NCBI RefSeq assembly: GCF_901709675.1
Contig: NC_051105.1
Coordinates: 13,006,604 to 13,070,603, forward strand
Direction: 5' to 3'
Source: Syngnathus acus
Taxonomy: Eukaryota; Chordata; Actinopteri; Syngnathiformes; Syngnathidae
Length of the DNA stretch: 64,000 bases
The notes under the pieces: generated by a model
What the model was told of the DNA's origin: nothing
What the model saw: the letters and a program-made list of their open reading frames with translations, nothing else
The model's database searches: none
Program-made: the position numbers and the translations under genes
Shown: positions 45,621 through 57,107 of the stretch, one piece after another
How positions within the stretch are numbered: the first letter of the stretch is position 1
Layout: every line of letters starts with the position of its first letter

Positions 45621-45920
45621 AATGATTCGCCGAAAGACTTCGTTTCGGTTCAATTCCTTTAATCTATGAAAACGACAAACACTACTGTGTAGTAGCGGTA
45701 AGCTTGAGATAATAATAAACTGTATTTCACTTTGTCTGTGCACTCGTTCTCATAGCATTTGTGTCAGTCTTTCTGCTGATTTTAGAGCTGTGCGCTCTAT
45801 GTTTTCACTTCTTGTGGGTGTATTTTGAGTAGTTGTATCAGATGAATTGCATCATAGGTGCTGTATTATTCTTGGTGAACACAATAATGCATTAAATGCA
45901 TTTGTTAGCTTCTCGTTAAC

Positions 45921-46218
45921 CAGAGGCGTAGCCAGGAATTTTTCCAGTAGGGGCGCACGCCCACAGGAAAAAAAATCGAACATCACCCACGCCGTTCGCT
46001 GATCGCTAAAACGTCCGGGAGGCAAACGGTGAATGGATAACATCGCGCACATAGAATAGCACACTCGCGCAAGACCGAAAGAAAAAAACGGCATGAAAAT
46101 GAAGAATCAAAAAAGCTCGATTTTCATTTTTTTTTTTTTTTTTTTTTTTTTCAACCGGGGCGCATGGAGTCCTAACCGGGGCGCCGCCCCGGCTCGCCCC
46201 GGCTTGGCTACGCCTCTG
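45921..46218. mobile_element. hAT MITE (CAGAGGCGTAGCCAGG ends), 8-bp TSD
   Basis: The ends CAGAGGCGTAGCCAGG and GGCTTGGCTACGCCTCTG are inverted. TCGTTAAC is duplicated at 45913-45920 and 46219-46226. A T-run of about 28 lies at 46126-46152. It is non-coding. Confidence 0.95.
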
Positions 46219-46279
46219 TCGTTAACATTAGCATTAGCTTACTGGTTAACTTGACTGCATAGCTTGTTTACAAGACATG

Positions 46280-46333
<54 letters not shown>

Positions 46334-46510
46334 ATCTTTATTTCGAACATCCAAAACAAAAAAGAAAAAAACAAAAAAAACACTCTAGGGGATCGGTACA
46401 TTATTGCGGGAGAGCGCAAAAGACCGAGAGAAAAGGAACAAGCTGTCACACAAAACAAAATCCAATCCCGAATAAGTTAAAGTTCTCATTGACAATATTT
46501 TTTTTATTTA
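46280..46510 (-). mobile_element. LINE 3' end with (TTGA)n tail
   Basis: A TGAT/TTGA tetranucleotide array at 46283-46333 adjoins ATCTTTATTTCGAACATCC. Read on the minus strand, this is GGATGTTCGAAATAAAGAT followed by the tetranucleotide tail, the 3' end of a truncated LINE. Confidence 0.7.
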
Positions 46511-46639
46511 TCTATTTATTCATTTATTCGTTTATTCATTCATTTACTTATTTATTTAATCGGGTGTTGCACACAGTGGTCCACAGTGTGCACAGGGAGC
46601 TTGCGTGTTTGCACAGACACTTGAAAAATTAGAGGGAAC

Positions 46640-46728
46640 ATTGCTCTCTGGTATTGTTCAGGGGGCCGGACCAAATGTGGAGGTGGGCCGTATTCGGCCC
46701 GCGGGCCGTAGTTTGGGGACCTCTGGCC
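46640..46728. mobile_element. hAT MITE end fragment
   Basis: GGGCCGTATTCGGCCCGCGG and GTAGTTTGGGGACCTCTGG form the right end of a common hAT MITE. It is fused directly to Tc1 transposase sequence at about 46729; the left end is missing. Confidence 0.6.
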
Positions 46729-46733
46729 TAGGC

Positions 46734-47680
46734 TATAAGAAGATTGCCAACACCCTGAAACTGAGCTGTAGCACGGTGGCTAAGACCATACAGCGGTTTA
46801 AGAGGACAAGTTCCATTCAAAACAGGCCTCGCCATGGTCGACCAAAGAATTGAGTGCGCGCGCTCAGCATCATATTCAGAGGTTGGCTCTGAAAAACAGG
46901 CGTATGAGTGCTGCCAGCATTCCTGTAGAGGTTGAAGGGGTGGGGGGTCAGTCTGTCAGTGCTCAGACCATACGACGCACACTGCATTCAATTGGTCTGC
47001 ATGGCCGTTATCCCAGGAAAAAGCCTCTTCTAAAAAAGATGCACAAGGAAGCTCGCAAAAGGTTTGCTGAAGACAAGCAGTCTAAAGATATGGGTTACTG
47101 GAACCATGTCCTGTGGTCTGATGAGACCAAGATTAACTTATTTGGTTCAGATGGTGTCCAGCGTGTGTGGCAGCAACCAGGAGAAGAGTACAAAGACAAG
47201 TGTGTCTTGCCTACAGTCAAGCATGGTGGTGGGAGCGTCATGGTCTGGGGCTGTATGAGTGGTGCTGACACTGGGGAGCTACAGTTCATTGAGGGAACAA
47301 TGAATGCCAACATGTACTGTGGAATACTGAAGCAGAGCATGATCCCCTCCCTCCGTAAACTGGGCCGCGGAGCAGTATTCCAACACGATAACGACCCCAA
47401 ACACAACTCCAAGACGACCACTGCCTTCCTAAAGAAGCTGAGGGTGAAGGTGATGGACTGGCCAAGCATGTCCCCGGTCCTAAACCCTATTGAACATCTG
47501 TGGGGCATCCTCAAACGGAAGGTGGAGGAGCGCAAGGTCTCCAACATCCACCAGCTCCGTGATGTCATCATGGAAGCATGGAAGAGGATTCCAGCTGCGA
47601 CCTGTGAAGCTCTGGTTAACTCCATGCCTAAAAGGGTTACGGCGGTGCTGGAAAATAATCGTGGCCACACAAAATATTGA
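46734..47680 (+). pseudogene. Tc1 transposase (copy C), broken N-terminus
   Basis: The first part, GYKKIANTLKLSCSTVAKTI (HTH) to RPRHGRPKN, ends at a stop at 46851-46853. The rest continues in a second frame from about 46850 to TKY at 47680. The DD34E triad is present, counting from 46850: D91 (WSDET), D180 (QHDNDPKH) and E215 (NPIEHLW). The usual SPDLNP is SPVLNP. With the N-terminus interrupted and the left repeat lost, the copy is dead. Confidence 0.9.
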
Positions 47681-47768
47681 CATTTGGGTCCAATTTTGAC
47701 ATTTTCAGTTGGGGTGTACTCACTTTTGTTGCCAGCACTTTACACATTCATTGTTGTATTTTGAGTTA

Positions 47769-48993
47769 CCGTAATTTTCGGACTATAAGTCGCGTTTTTT
47801 TTCATAGTTTGGGTGGGGGGGCGACTTATACTCAGGAGCGACTTATATGTGGTTTTTTTTCAAATATTTTCAAAAAATAAAAATAAAAATAAAAAATGAA
47901 ACCGCGATAAACGAACCGCAATGTAGCAAGGGATTACTGTAATTTGAATTTGAAGTGACGTCAGCAGCGCGACGTCGCGGTCAGCAGCGCGACGTCAGCA
48001 GCGCGACGTCAGCAGCGCGACGCGGCGTTGTTTACAAAAAGGACAAAGATTGACTCGACGGAGCTCTCTTTCACTTCCGTGGATTGAAGTCGGGGGCCGG
48101 CGCTCGGCCGGGTGGCTGTCCAGGGACGGTGGATGGGGCTCGGACAATGCTTTTACGCACGCCCGGTCCTACTCTACCGAGTTGTCTTTCAGCTCCGTGG
48201 ATGGAAGTCGAGGGCCGGCGCTCAGCCGGGTGGCTGTCCGGGGACGGTGGATGGGGCTCGGTCATGGCTTTTACGCACGCCCGGTCCTATTGTATGGAGC
48301 TCTCTTCCACTTCCGTGGCTGGAAGTCCACGCCGCCACACGCCTGGAAGTTTGTTTTGTTAAATAAAGAGCCGTTTACCAAACCCACGTCTTTCCTTGAA
48401 CTTTGTTAACGCTACAATATAGTTATATAGTAGATCTGTGGAATAACGACGAGGCTGACGTCAGGGCGCACGCACGCGCGGCGTTGTTGGCAAAGGACGA
48501 GGAAATTGATCGATGGATTTAATGATTTAGAGTGCACAGATGGTTTGATAACATTATTGCTTATATAATAGTTATTTGATATATAATTTATATATCGTTA
48601 TATGGGCCTGTGGAATATTTTGAAGTGCAAGAGCCGTCAGCGGCGCGCACGCATTGTTGACAAAGGACGATTGATGGATTTAATGAATTGGAGTGACACA
48701 GATGGTTTTATTAACGTGTTATTTATGTAATAGTTTTTTGAATAACTCTGAATTTTACGTCAGGGCCGTTCTCAGCTCTTAGTTTGTGTTTATGTCACGT
48801 TAGCATACCTATCGTTTTGCCTGTTGTTGCTCGTTCATGACTGTTCTTGGTGTTGGATTTTGTCGAATAAATTGCCCCCCAAAATGCGACTTATACTCCG
48901 GAGCGACTTATATATGTTTTTTTTCACTTTTTTGGGCATTTTATGGCTGGTGCGACTTATACTCCGGTGCGATTTATAGTCCGAAAATTACGG
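47769..48993. mobile_element. TA-site MITE with two internal arrays, inserted in Tc1 copy C
   Basis: The inverted ends CCGTAATTTTCGGACTATAA and its inverse lie between TA at 47767-47768 and 48994-48995. It holds a 118-bp array at 48061-48330 and a roughly 180-bp array at 48418-48740 (ATATGGGCCTGTGGAAT, GATTTAATGA units), both seen in other members. A pogo-like end (GCAAGGGATTACTGTA) lies at 47927-47942. It is non-coding. Confidence 0.92.
48061..48330. repeat. 118-bp tandem array (2.3 units)
   Basis: Units begin at 48061, 48179 and 48297 with GAGCTCTCTTTCACTTCCG-like text. The same unit is inverted at 33241-33412. Open frames of Gly/Arg/Trp-rich text in several frames come from this array. 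Confidence 0.9.
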
Positions 48994-49159
48994 TACTTTG
49001 AAGTAACAATAAATTTACTTATATACTTAATAAAGCTCTACAGTGACTACTTAACATTGTATCAAAGTGTCATTTCTTCAGTGTTGTCCCATGACAAGAT
49101 ATAATTAAAATATTGCAGAAATGAGAGGGGTGTACTCACTTTTGTGAGACACTGTATGT

Positions 49160-50740
49160 ATGAGTTAGCTTAAACTGAAATTAGAAAATAGGTCTGATAT
49201 CTTTGTATGCTTGGTACGTCTTCTGTTCCTCTCATTGACTTGGCGGCACTTGTGACACAAAAGTTGTCTCTCAATTGTTGTATTGTAAGTTTACTCACAT
49301 ATTCACTCAAATGATTGCTTTTGATGTTTATGCCTCCAGCTAATCAACAGCCCATAAATGACATCACATTGTTTACAAACGTTGGGGTCTTCGCAGGAGT
49401 CTATAGCGATCTGGACGCAGACCATGCCTCTTACCCAGCAGTCATGGGGATTAAAGATGTGATTCTGACTTCTGCCAAATTGGTGACTCCTGCCGTAAGT
49501 CGACACGACTCGATGTGAGGCCGACAACTACTACTTGCCTTTTGCCAAGGCTGGCTGCTCCCTTGTGCTCGGCCCTCCGGCGTGCCTCGCCCCTCCTCCT
49601 TGCCAGTCGTGGTCACTGTGAGAGATCCACTCCTTCGTCCTTGTCAGACCCAGCTTGTGGGTGACCTCCGGCGTACCTCGCCCCTCCTCCTCGCCATTTG
49701 TGCACGCATCTGACAGACACAGGTCACCTGGGCAACCTTGTTAGGTACTGCCCTCTGGTGTGGATGCGCATCAACAACCGTCCCGCTCGGGTACCCTGCA
49801 CGCTGAAAACATGTACACCTATTTTTGTAAAAATTGACACTCTATCAGCTCGCGCCGGTGACTGCAACTCGCACTGGACAGGTCACCCGTCCTCTGTGCT
49901 GATTCGTAGACACTTTGTTAGACGTAAAGAAGTTTCAAGGACTCTAACTGCATGGGGGACTCTCTGATGTCTTTTATTTATTTCTTATGTCTTTCTCCTA
50001 CTGTTGTCTCTCTTTGGTCTCCTGCCCGACAGGTTTCACCTGTGCCTCCAGGGGATGGACTAGAGTGAGGGGGTGGCGGACATAAGGACCATGCCTCTCA
50101 ACCAGCAGGCTTGCAGTTGGTGAGTTTATACGTATGTATTTTATCCTTCTTACTTCTGCCACAATTTACATATCTCTATGTTCAACTGGAAACAATGGGT
50201 CATTTTCTACAAAACAACCTGAAAAGTGAAATAAAGTTGGGTCAAATTGAAATCATTTCTGACCCAAATTGGTTTACTTTGACCCAGCTGTTTTTAGTGT
50301 GAAGGAAAAGTAAAAGGGGTTCTCCAAAATCCCAGCAAACAACCCCTCTCCTACAATTTCAGCCCCCCCCTTCACCTCTCCAGTCTACAGCCTGAAGTAA
50401 AAACATTTCTTTTTCAGGGAAGTGTGTGTGTGGGGGTGACTCTTAGGTCCGCTTACTCAATAGTATTTATGCCATTGCCAAGACCCCTGGACTATCAACA
50501 TGACAATGTGACAATGGCAGCACTTTTCTAAAGAGATCCTGTGTTTGTTAAGTGTTTCCTGCTGAAGAACAACCGCAGGTCATGGCAAGTGACAATGGCA
50601 AGAAGAGGATCAACTTAGATCACATATGTGACCGAAATGGATTTTATTTAACTTGAGCGATAACTTGAGCGAGAAGATATTGTGTTTCTTAGGATTTGAG
50701 TGGAGGAATTGGAAGCACAATTATAATTATACATTAATTC
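49160..50740. other. Intergenic sequence, no gene recognised
   Basis: Balanced base composition. CTCCGGCGT(G/A)CCTCGCCCCTCC occurs twice (near 49575 and 49667), so part of it is an imperfect duplication of about 92 bp. An open frame at 49315-49518 (plus) has no family likeness. Confidence 0.4.
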
Positions 50741-50745
50741 TACAT

Positions 50746-50747
50746 TA

Positions 50748-50823
<76 letters not shown>

Positions 50824-50868
50824 TATAGGCGGCCATCGGCGGCGCCATCCATATATATATATATATAT
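50746..50868. repeat. (AT)n microsatellite
   Basis: AT dinucleotides run from 50746 to 50828 and again from 50851 to 50868, split by GGCGGCCATCGGCGGCGCC. Tyr-Ile frames here are artefacts. Confidence 0.97.
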
Positions 50869-50869
50869 A

Positions 50870-51530
50870 CAGTGGAGCCTCGGTTTTCGAACGTCCCGGT
50901 TCTCGAACAAATCGGTATTCGAACAAAAAATTCGAGATTCTTTTGCTTCAGATGTCGGACGAAATTCGGTTGTGGAAGCTCGCGAGATGAGCCGAGAGGA
51001 CCCGCATGCCAACTGACTCCGTTCGTTATTACATTCTCGTTACTCTGAGGATTGCATCAACTCTGATCATGCCTCCAAAGGAAGCAAGTGGAAGCAGTAA
51101 AGCCATCCTAAAACACAGAGACGCTCCTAAAGCAATGCAGTGAGCGCCCGGCGCGCTGCGGTTGCGCGATCGGACCAAATTAAGCTCCCTGCGCACTGAG
51201 GTCCATTTAAATTTTGGAAAGTCCATTCGGAAAATATTTTCTACATTTTAGCGACGGCTCTGTCACAATAATGCGACCAGCGCGGTGTAGTTGCACGGTC
51301 GGCGGCGCGCTACAGTTGCGCGTTCGACGGTGCGCTGCAGTTGCACGATCGGACAAAATTAAGCTCCCTGCGCACTGAGGTCCACTTAAATTTTGGAAAG
51401 TACATCAGGGCTTTAAAAATATTTTCTAAATTTCAGCGACTGCTCTGTCACAATAAAACGACCAGCGCGGTGCAGTTGCGCGGTCGGCGACGCGCTACGG
51501 TTGCACGTTCGGCGGTGCGCTCCGTCGTCC
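50870..51530 (+). mobile_element. TA-site MITE, right end lost
   Basis: It starts CAGTGGAGCCTCGGTTTTCG after TA at 50868-50869, the terminus of the 25703 family. It continues through two GC-rich units to about 51530 and joins, without its right end, the GC-rich block at 51535. Confidence 0.8.
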
Positions 51531-51534
51531 GAGC

Positions 51535-52458
51535 ATGTTCCAGCGCCATGGGCTTCGCGGCCGCCATCGGACTTCGCTCCCGCGACGCCGGACCCTCAGC
51601 CGCCATCGGACTGCTTCTGGCGCCAGCGGCTCCGCGGCCGCCGTCGGACTTCACTCCAGCGACGTCGGACCCGCGGCCGCCATCGGAGTGCCTCCCGGCG
51701 CCATCAGACTCGCGGCCGCCATTGGGCTCCACCCAAGCGTCGCAGGACCCGCGGGCGTCGCCAGACTTCAAGCCAGCTGCGCCGGACCCGCGATGGTCAC
51801 TGGCCCCGCTCCCACTGCTGCGGCGCGTGGTGGCTCTTGCCACTGCGCACTGCTCCGCCTTCCGAATGCCGCTGATCGCCGTCCGGACTTCCAAACGCCG
51901 CCGATTGCGGCTCCGACTTTTCGTATGCCGCCGATTGCGGTTCATGTCCCCAAGTTGCCGCCAATTGCGGTTCATGTCCCCGAGTTGCCGCCGATTGCGG
52001 TTCATGTCCCCAGTTGCCGCCGATTGCGTTTCGTGTCCCCAGAGTTGACGCCGATTGCGGTTCGTGTCCCCAGAGTTGCCGCCGATTGCGGTTCGTGTCC
52101 TTAGAGTTACCGCCAATTGCGTTTCGTGTCCCTAGAGTTGCTACCGATTGCAGTTCATGTTCCAAGAGTTGCCGCCGATTGCCGTTCGTGTCCCCAGAGT
52201 TGCCGCCGATTGCGGTTCGTGTCCCCAGAGTTGCCGCCGATTGCGGTTCGTGTCCCCAGAGTTGCTGCCGATTGCGGTTCATGTCCCGAGAGTTGCCGCC
52301 GATTGTGGTTCATGTCCCCAGAGTTGCCGTCGTTTGCGGTGCATGTCCCCAGAGTTGCCGCCGAGCGCGGTTAGGACTTTGCCATGTCTTTTGAGTCCCT
52401 TCAATAAACCCTGGTCCAAGCTGCATTTGGTCGCCTTGCTCCATCCGTTCCCTGACAT
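51535..52458 (+). mobile_element. LTR 3' end preceded by two GC-rich minisatellites
   Basis: The last 75 bp (52384-52458: CAATAAACCCTGGTCCAAGC, GCATTTGGTCGCC, ending TGACA) are the 3' end of the LTR family at 8506 and 12987. The rest of the normal LTR is replaced by an array of about 39-bp units (51555-51790; CGCGGCCGCCATCGGACTTC-type) and a 31-bp minisatellite. No TG start or target duplication was found. Confidence 0.65.
51932..52372. repeat. 31-bp minisatellite, about 14-15 units
   Basis: The consensus is close to GCCGCCGATTGCGGTTCGTG followed by TCCCCAGAGTT. Units are 29-31 bp and mostly 31, so the reading frame rotates from one to the next and all six frames stay open. There are no unique spacers between units. 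Confidence 0.95.
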
Positions 52459-52462
52459 ATAT

Positions 52463-52765
52463 ATCCATCCATTTTCTTTTCTATACCGCTTGTCCCCACG
52501 GGGGTCGCGGGCGTGCTGGAGCCTATCCCAGCAGTCATCGGACAGTAGGCGGGGGACACACACCTACGGGTAATTTGGAGTGCTCTTTCGGCCCACCATA
52601 CATGTTTTTGGGATGTGGGAGGAAACCGGAGTACCCGGAAAAACCCCACGCAGACACCGGGAGAACTTGCAAACTCCACACAGGAAGGGCTGAGGGTGGG
52701 ATTGAATCCACAAGCTCTGAACTGTGAGGCGGACGTGCTAACCAGTGCGTCACTGTGCCACCCTG
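52463..52765 (-). mobile_element. SINE-like dispersed repeat, minus copy
   Basis: The same family as 1148-1470, inverted: CCGCTTGTCCCCACGGGGGT, GAGCCTATCCCAGCAGTC, GGATGTGGGAGGAAACCGG, then GTGAGGCGGACGTGCTAACC (the inverse of the tRNA-like head) near 52722-52745. This copy is nearly complete. Confidence 0.8.
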
Positions 52766-52829
52766 ATTATTTATTTATTCATTTGCTTGTTTTTTGTTTG
52801 TTTGTTTATTTACTTATTTACCTATAGAT

Positions 52830-54780
52830 AAATATATTGGACACATTGGAAAATTTACTGCGAGCCCGCACTCGTTCAAGTGTGACCGTTCTGAAATTCA
52901 GTGCATTGCTCGATTTTGCCGTTCGTGAATTCAAAGAGAAATTAAAAAATGGAGCACAAGTGTACGCTCCAACTGGGGGTTACCGTGTGCCAGTGTGTCC
53001 GGAATGAGATGGAAACACAATACCGGCGTGCATTCGGAAATTAAGGGGAGCTGAGCGCACTCTGCGTCTCCGAATATGCCTACTCAAAGGTTAGTGCACG
53101 GGCGTCAGTGTGACTTTGTTAGAGCAGCAGAAACTAAATGAAAACTTGAACATACAAGTGAAGTTTATGTACAGTATACTATAGCACTTTATTACAGAAA
53201 CGTCTCAAAGGGCCTGACATGCCCACAGTTGACAAATATTAATGATATCTGATCAGGATCATAACCGCCAGGAGGGCAAGAAAGATGCCCTCAGTCATCA
53301 TGGCAGCACCTGCAAAGAGGTGGTCCAACTCAGATCTTATCCCGGTCAGTCGGTGTAGAATCCAGACAGCAACTTTCAGTTTGGTCGTCACCTAGATCCT
53401 CCCAAGGAGGAGGGGGCCGGAGAGAAAGTAGAATGACCATAAAATGATCACAGTGATTTTGGAACCTGCAATTTTATCCTAAAAAGCTTTCTAGTTGTGT
53501 CTTTTGTTTTGACCAAATCTGCTGGAAGTTTTTTAAGCACTTTCAGTTTTTTTTCTACATTTTCATCTCGTCTTCTAAAGTACGCACACAGGAAAGCATG
53601 GTAATGTGGTGTGAAATTCACAGCATGGGAAAAAAGAGCACTCCTGAGAACCTACAAACAGGAAGAGAAACATATCTATCACTGGCAAACACACCCCTTC
53701 TGCTGCCGGCAAATACACACACAGTTCACAATCAACATCATTTGTTTGCCCCTGTTCTGCGCTCCAACAATGGATGCTTCCTGATGACTGGGTTCACAGT
53801 GACGTTGTGAGCGATGAGCCACTTCTGTGTGTAAGCTCAAACTAGTGAATAGGAAGGAGCCATGTCTTCAACACTCAAAAATCACTCAAGGGAATTTTCT
53901 GAAAGCGGTTACAAACCCAATGGCTGATTTATATTCATACATGACTTCCTGCATTATTTCCTGTCATTGCAAAGAGGACTATTTGTCAGTTCACTTTTGC
54001 AAGAAGGTGACTTGAATGTGGCACAAATATACAGCACCTTGTTAATGTATTGCTGATGCTTGCATGCCAGCTGTACTGTGACTATAATGGATGACCATAG
54101 CATATGCCAGGTTTACTTGACAGGGTAATCTCGTCCTGTGTGCAGTGCTCAGTAGTTTTGTGAGGTTGTTTTGGAGAAAAAAGGGAAAACAACTAAAGAT
54201 TTTGACATACATGTACACCACCTCATATGCCCTTAGATGGATGCAAGTGAGTGAATACACACGAGGCAATGACTATTATTAATGGGTGGATGGAAATATA
54301 ACTATAATATAATTGCCCTCCCAAATGAAAAAACAGATCAAAATTGTTAACGGGGCTGTGTTGTAATAAACATTTTCATTATTGGTTAAAGGTGGTAATA
54401 CAAAGCTTCAAGCGCTAGGCTTGCCTTCTTCCATTCAACCCCCCATTCAATTTACCCATCATCTGCTTTGGTGACTGATGAATTGATTAAACCCAGAGAA
54501 AGTGATTGATCCAGCTTATCCATCACTCGGCTGTCTGGAGCACAGTATGGTGTCATCCTTACTTGATGCATTGTAATGTAACGCACAACACTAAGGCAAA
54601 CACATTCACAGCCACATTCATGACAACTCTTGATAACAAAAACACTTTAGGACTAGAAACCTTTGTATATACATAACATAAAACACGGGACATAGAACAT
54701 GATATTGATTTTTTTTGGGTATGGCACCGTGAGTGGCAGCCTCCCAGCAGTGTTCTCTCTTTTCCTCTTTATTTCTTTCT
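52830..54780. other. Intergenic sequence, mostly unique
   Basis: No recognised transposon. A minus-strand frame at 53231-53380 ends in a hydrophobic stretch EGIFLALLAVMILIRYH and a stop (TAA at 53233-53231 or nearby). It is preceded by possible acceptors (CTCTTTGCAG, near 53311). It might be a terminal exon of a small membrane protein, but it is too short to claim as a gene. Confidence 0.35.
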
Positions 54781-54783
54781 TTT

Positions 54784-54960
54784 TGTCATGAACGGAATGG
54801 AGCAGGGCGACCAAATGCAGCTTGGACCAGGGTTTATTGAAGAACTCAAAAGACAAACTATAGATGCTCGACTAGGGACGTGAATAACTGAACAGAAAGA
54901 TCAGAACAGAACAGACTGGAGACTAGAAACAAGAAGACATGAGACGAGAGACGAGAACAG
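54784..54960 (-). mobile_element. LTR 3' part, minus copy
   Basis: It starts (plus strand) TGTCATGAACGGAATGGAGC and includes CTTGGACCAGGGTTTATTGA. This is the inverse of the LTR 3' end shared with 8506, 12987 and 52384. Similarity fades near 54960, and no TG start is found on the far side. Confidence 0.75.
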
Positions 54961-55380
54961 GATGGCTGCGCACATGGGTCAGGACCGGCGTGACTCTACG
55001 ACAGCTTCCTGCTCATCCAGCCAGTGCTGACCGGGTCCCTCGCCTTGGCCTCGCAGCCGCGACCCCTGTGGGGAGTCCGCTCCCTCGTGCTCGTCGGAAC
55101 CAACGACCTTCGCCGTGCCAGCCCCATGGTGACCATCTGCACGTGCCCCGACTGGGTGCCCAGGGCGCTGCTCACACGTTTGCCTGTTTTGTGGTGTTTT
55201 CACCGATTCATGACCACGGTCCATTGGGCGCCGTTGAACTGGACTGCCCTTACACCTGTTTATGGACCCCGTGGAGGCTATTTTGTGTTTTGGGGTGTTC
55301 TGGTATTGAGGTTGGCCGCTGTTACTTTTTTTTCCTTTGTCTTGTTGCTTTGCTTTGATGGCTTTTAACTTTCGCACTTA
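54961..55380 (+). other. GC-rich block, possible LTR-element interior
   Basis: An open frame (54939-55358, plus) lacks any conserved domain. Text such as GTTTTGTGGTGTTTTCACCG and CCATTGGGCGCCGTTGAACT resembles the 3' interior of fish LTR elements, but this is weak. It lies between an LTR fragment and a MITE. Confidence 0.3.
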
Positions 55381-56030
55381 CCGTATTTTTCGGACTAAAA
55401 GTTGCTCTGGAATATACGTCGCATTAGCCATAAAATGCACAATAAAGTGAAAAAAAACATATATTAGTCGCTCCGGAGTATAAGTCGCATTTTGGGAGAA
55501 ATTTATTCGACAAAATCCAACACCAAGAACAGACATGAACAAGCAACAGGCTAAATGATAGGTATGCTAACGTGACAAACACAAACAAAGAGCTGAGAAC
55601 GGGCCTGACGTAACATTCAGAGTTATTCAAATAACTATTACATAAATAACACGTTTATAAAACCATCTGTGTCACTCCAATTCATTAAATCCATCGATCG
55701 TCCTTTATGTAAACGATGCCGCCTATGCGCCGCCCCGCTGACGTCGGACTCGTCGTGAGTTGCAGTTCTAAATATTCCACAGACACATATAACGATATAT
55801 AACGTATATATCAAATACCTATCATGTAAACAACAATATTATCAAACCATCTGTGTCACTTCAAATCATTAAATCCATCGATCAAAATCCTCGTCCTTTG
55901 TCAACAACGCCGCGCGTGCGCCGCTGATGTCAGCCTTGTCGTTATTCCACAGATCTAATATATAACTATATTGTAGCGTTAACAAAGTACCAGGAAAGAC
56001 GTGGGTTTAGTAAACGTCTCTTTATTTGCA
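55381..56030. mobile_element. TA-site MITE, right end lost
   Basis: It starts CCGTATTTTTCGGACTAAAA after TA at 55379-55380. The interior is the inverse of that in 47769-48993, including the array units (AAACCATCTGTGTCACT at 55660 and 55845) and the block around TTGTAGCGTTAACAAAGTAC (55971-55990). It stops where the L2-like RT begins at about 56031. Confidence 0.8.
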
Positions 56031-56714
56031 CAGGGAGTCCCTCAAGGATCAGTTCTGGGCCCCATTCTTTTCACTCTGTACATGCTTCCCATTGGACACA
56101 TCATCCGCCGCCATGGTTTCAACTTCCACTGTTACGCTGACAATACTCAACTCTACATCTCCACCAAAACCATCTCCCCTGTCATTCTCTCCACCCTCAC
56201 TCGCTGCCTTACAGACATTAAAGACTGGATGACCAAAATCTTTCTCAAACTAAACAGTAACAAAACGGAATTCATCATCTTCGGTCCTAAATCCAGCCTC
56301 CCCACCTACCACAACTTCACACTCTGCATTGATGGCAACTCTGTCACTCCCTCTCCTCTAGTCAGAAATCTTGGACTTTCTATGGATCCCACACTCTCCT
56401 TCAAACCACATATCAACCACGTCACCAAAACATCGTTCTTCCATCTACGAAACATTGCACGCCTACGTCCCTTTCTCTCCACCCCTGCAGCAGAGACATT
56501 AGTTCATGCATTTATTACCTCCAGACTGGATTACTGCAACAGCATCCTGTACGGTCTCCCTTCAACTGTCCTTCACAAACTGCAATATGTTCAAAACTCT
56601 GCTGCCCGACTGCCCACCCGCTCACCAAGCAGACAGCACATCACCCCTGTCCTCCGTCATATTCACTGGCTCCCCATAAAACAGCGCATACATTTCAAGA
56701 TCCTTGTCACCACA
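56031..56714 (+). mobile_element. L2-like LINE reverse transcriptase fragment
   Basis: A continuous frame reads [20 protein letters not shown] (RT block), then [13 protein letters not shown] (catalytic box, the second aspartate changed to asparagine), a thumb-like region and [20 protein letters not shown]. It ends within KILVTTY, cut by Tc1 copy B at 56717. It lacks the 5' endonuclease and the 3' tail. The YADN change would abolish polymerase activity. Confidence 0.88.
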
Positions 56715-57107
56715 TACAGTGCCTTGCGAAAGTATTCGGCCCCCTTGAACCTTTCAACATTTCGCCACATTTCAGGCTTCAAACATAAAGATATAAAATT
56801 TTAATTTTTTGTCAAGAATCAACAACAAGTGGGACACAATCGTGAAGTGGAACGAAATTTATTGGATAATTTAAACTTTTTTAACAAATAAAAAACTGAA
56901 AAGTGGGGCGTGCAATATTATTCGGCCCCTTTACTTTCAGTGCAGCAAACTCACTCCAGAAGTTCAGTGAGGATCTTTGAATGATCCAATGTTGTCCTAA
57001 ATGACTGATGATGATAAATAGAATGCACCTGTGTGTAATCAAGTCTCCGTATAAATGCACCTGCTCTTTGATAGTCTCAGGGTTCTGTTTAAAGCGCAGA
57101 GAGAACC

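Larger units (their letters stand above)
46729..49154 (+). mobile_element. Tc1-like transposon, copy C, left end lost, MITE inserted
   Basis: This is a different Tc1 family from copies A and B. The transposase is followed by right-end sequence (GGTGTACTCACTTTTGTTGCC, 47713-47733), then an inserted MITE (47769-48993), and then the remainder, finishing GTGTACTCACTTTTGTGAGA and CACTGTA at about 49154. The left inverted repeat is missing, replaced by the hAT fragment at 46640-46728. Confidence 0.88.

Noticed and set aside
51341-52282. Long overlapping open frames on both strands (up to 235 codons)
   Set aside because: They are translations of the GC-rich MITE unit and of 39-bp and 31-bp minisatellites, which lack stops in all frames. 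No domain is visible.
51932-52372. CRISPR-like array of 31-bp repeats
   Set aside because: Units are directly adjacent with no unique spacers, they vary in sequence, and the genome is a vertebrate's. It is a minisatellite.
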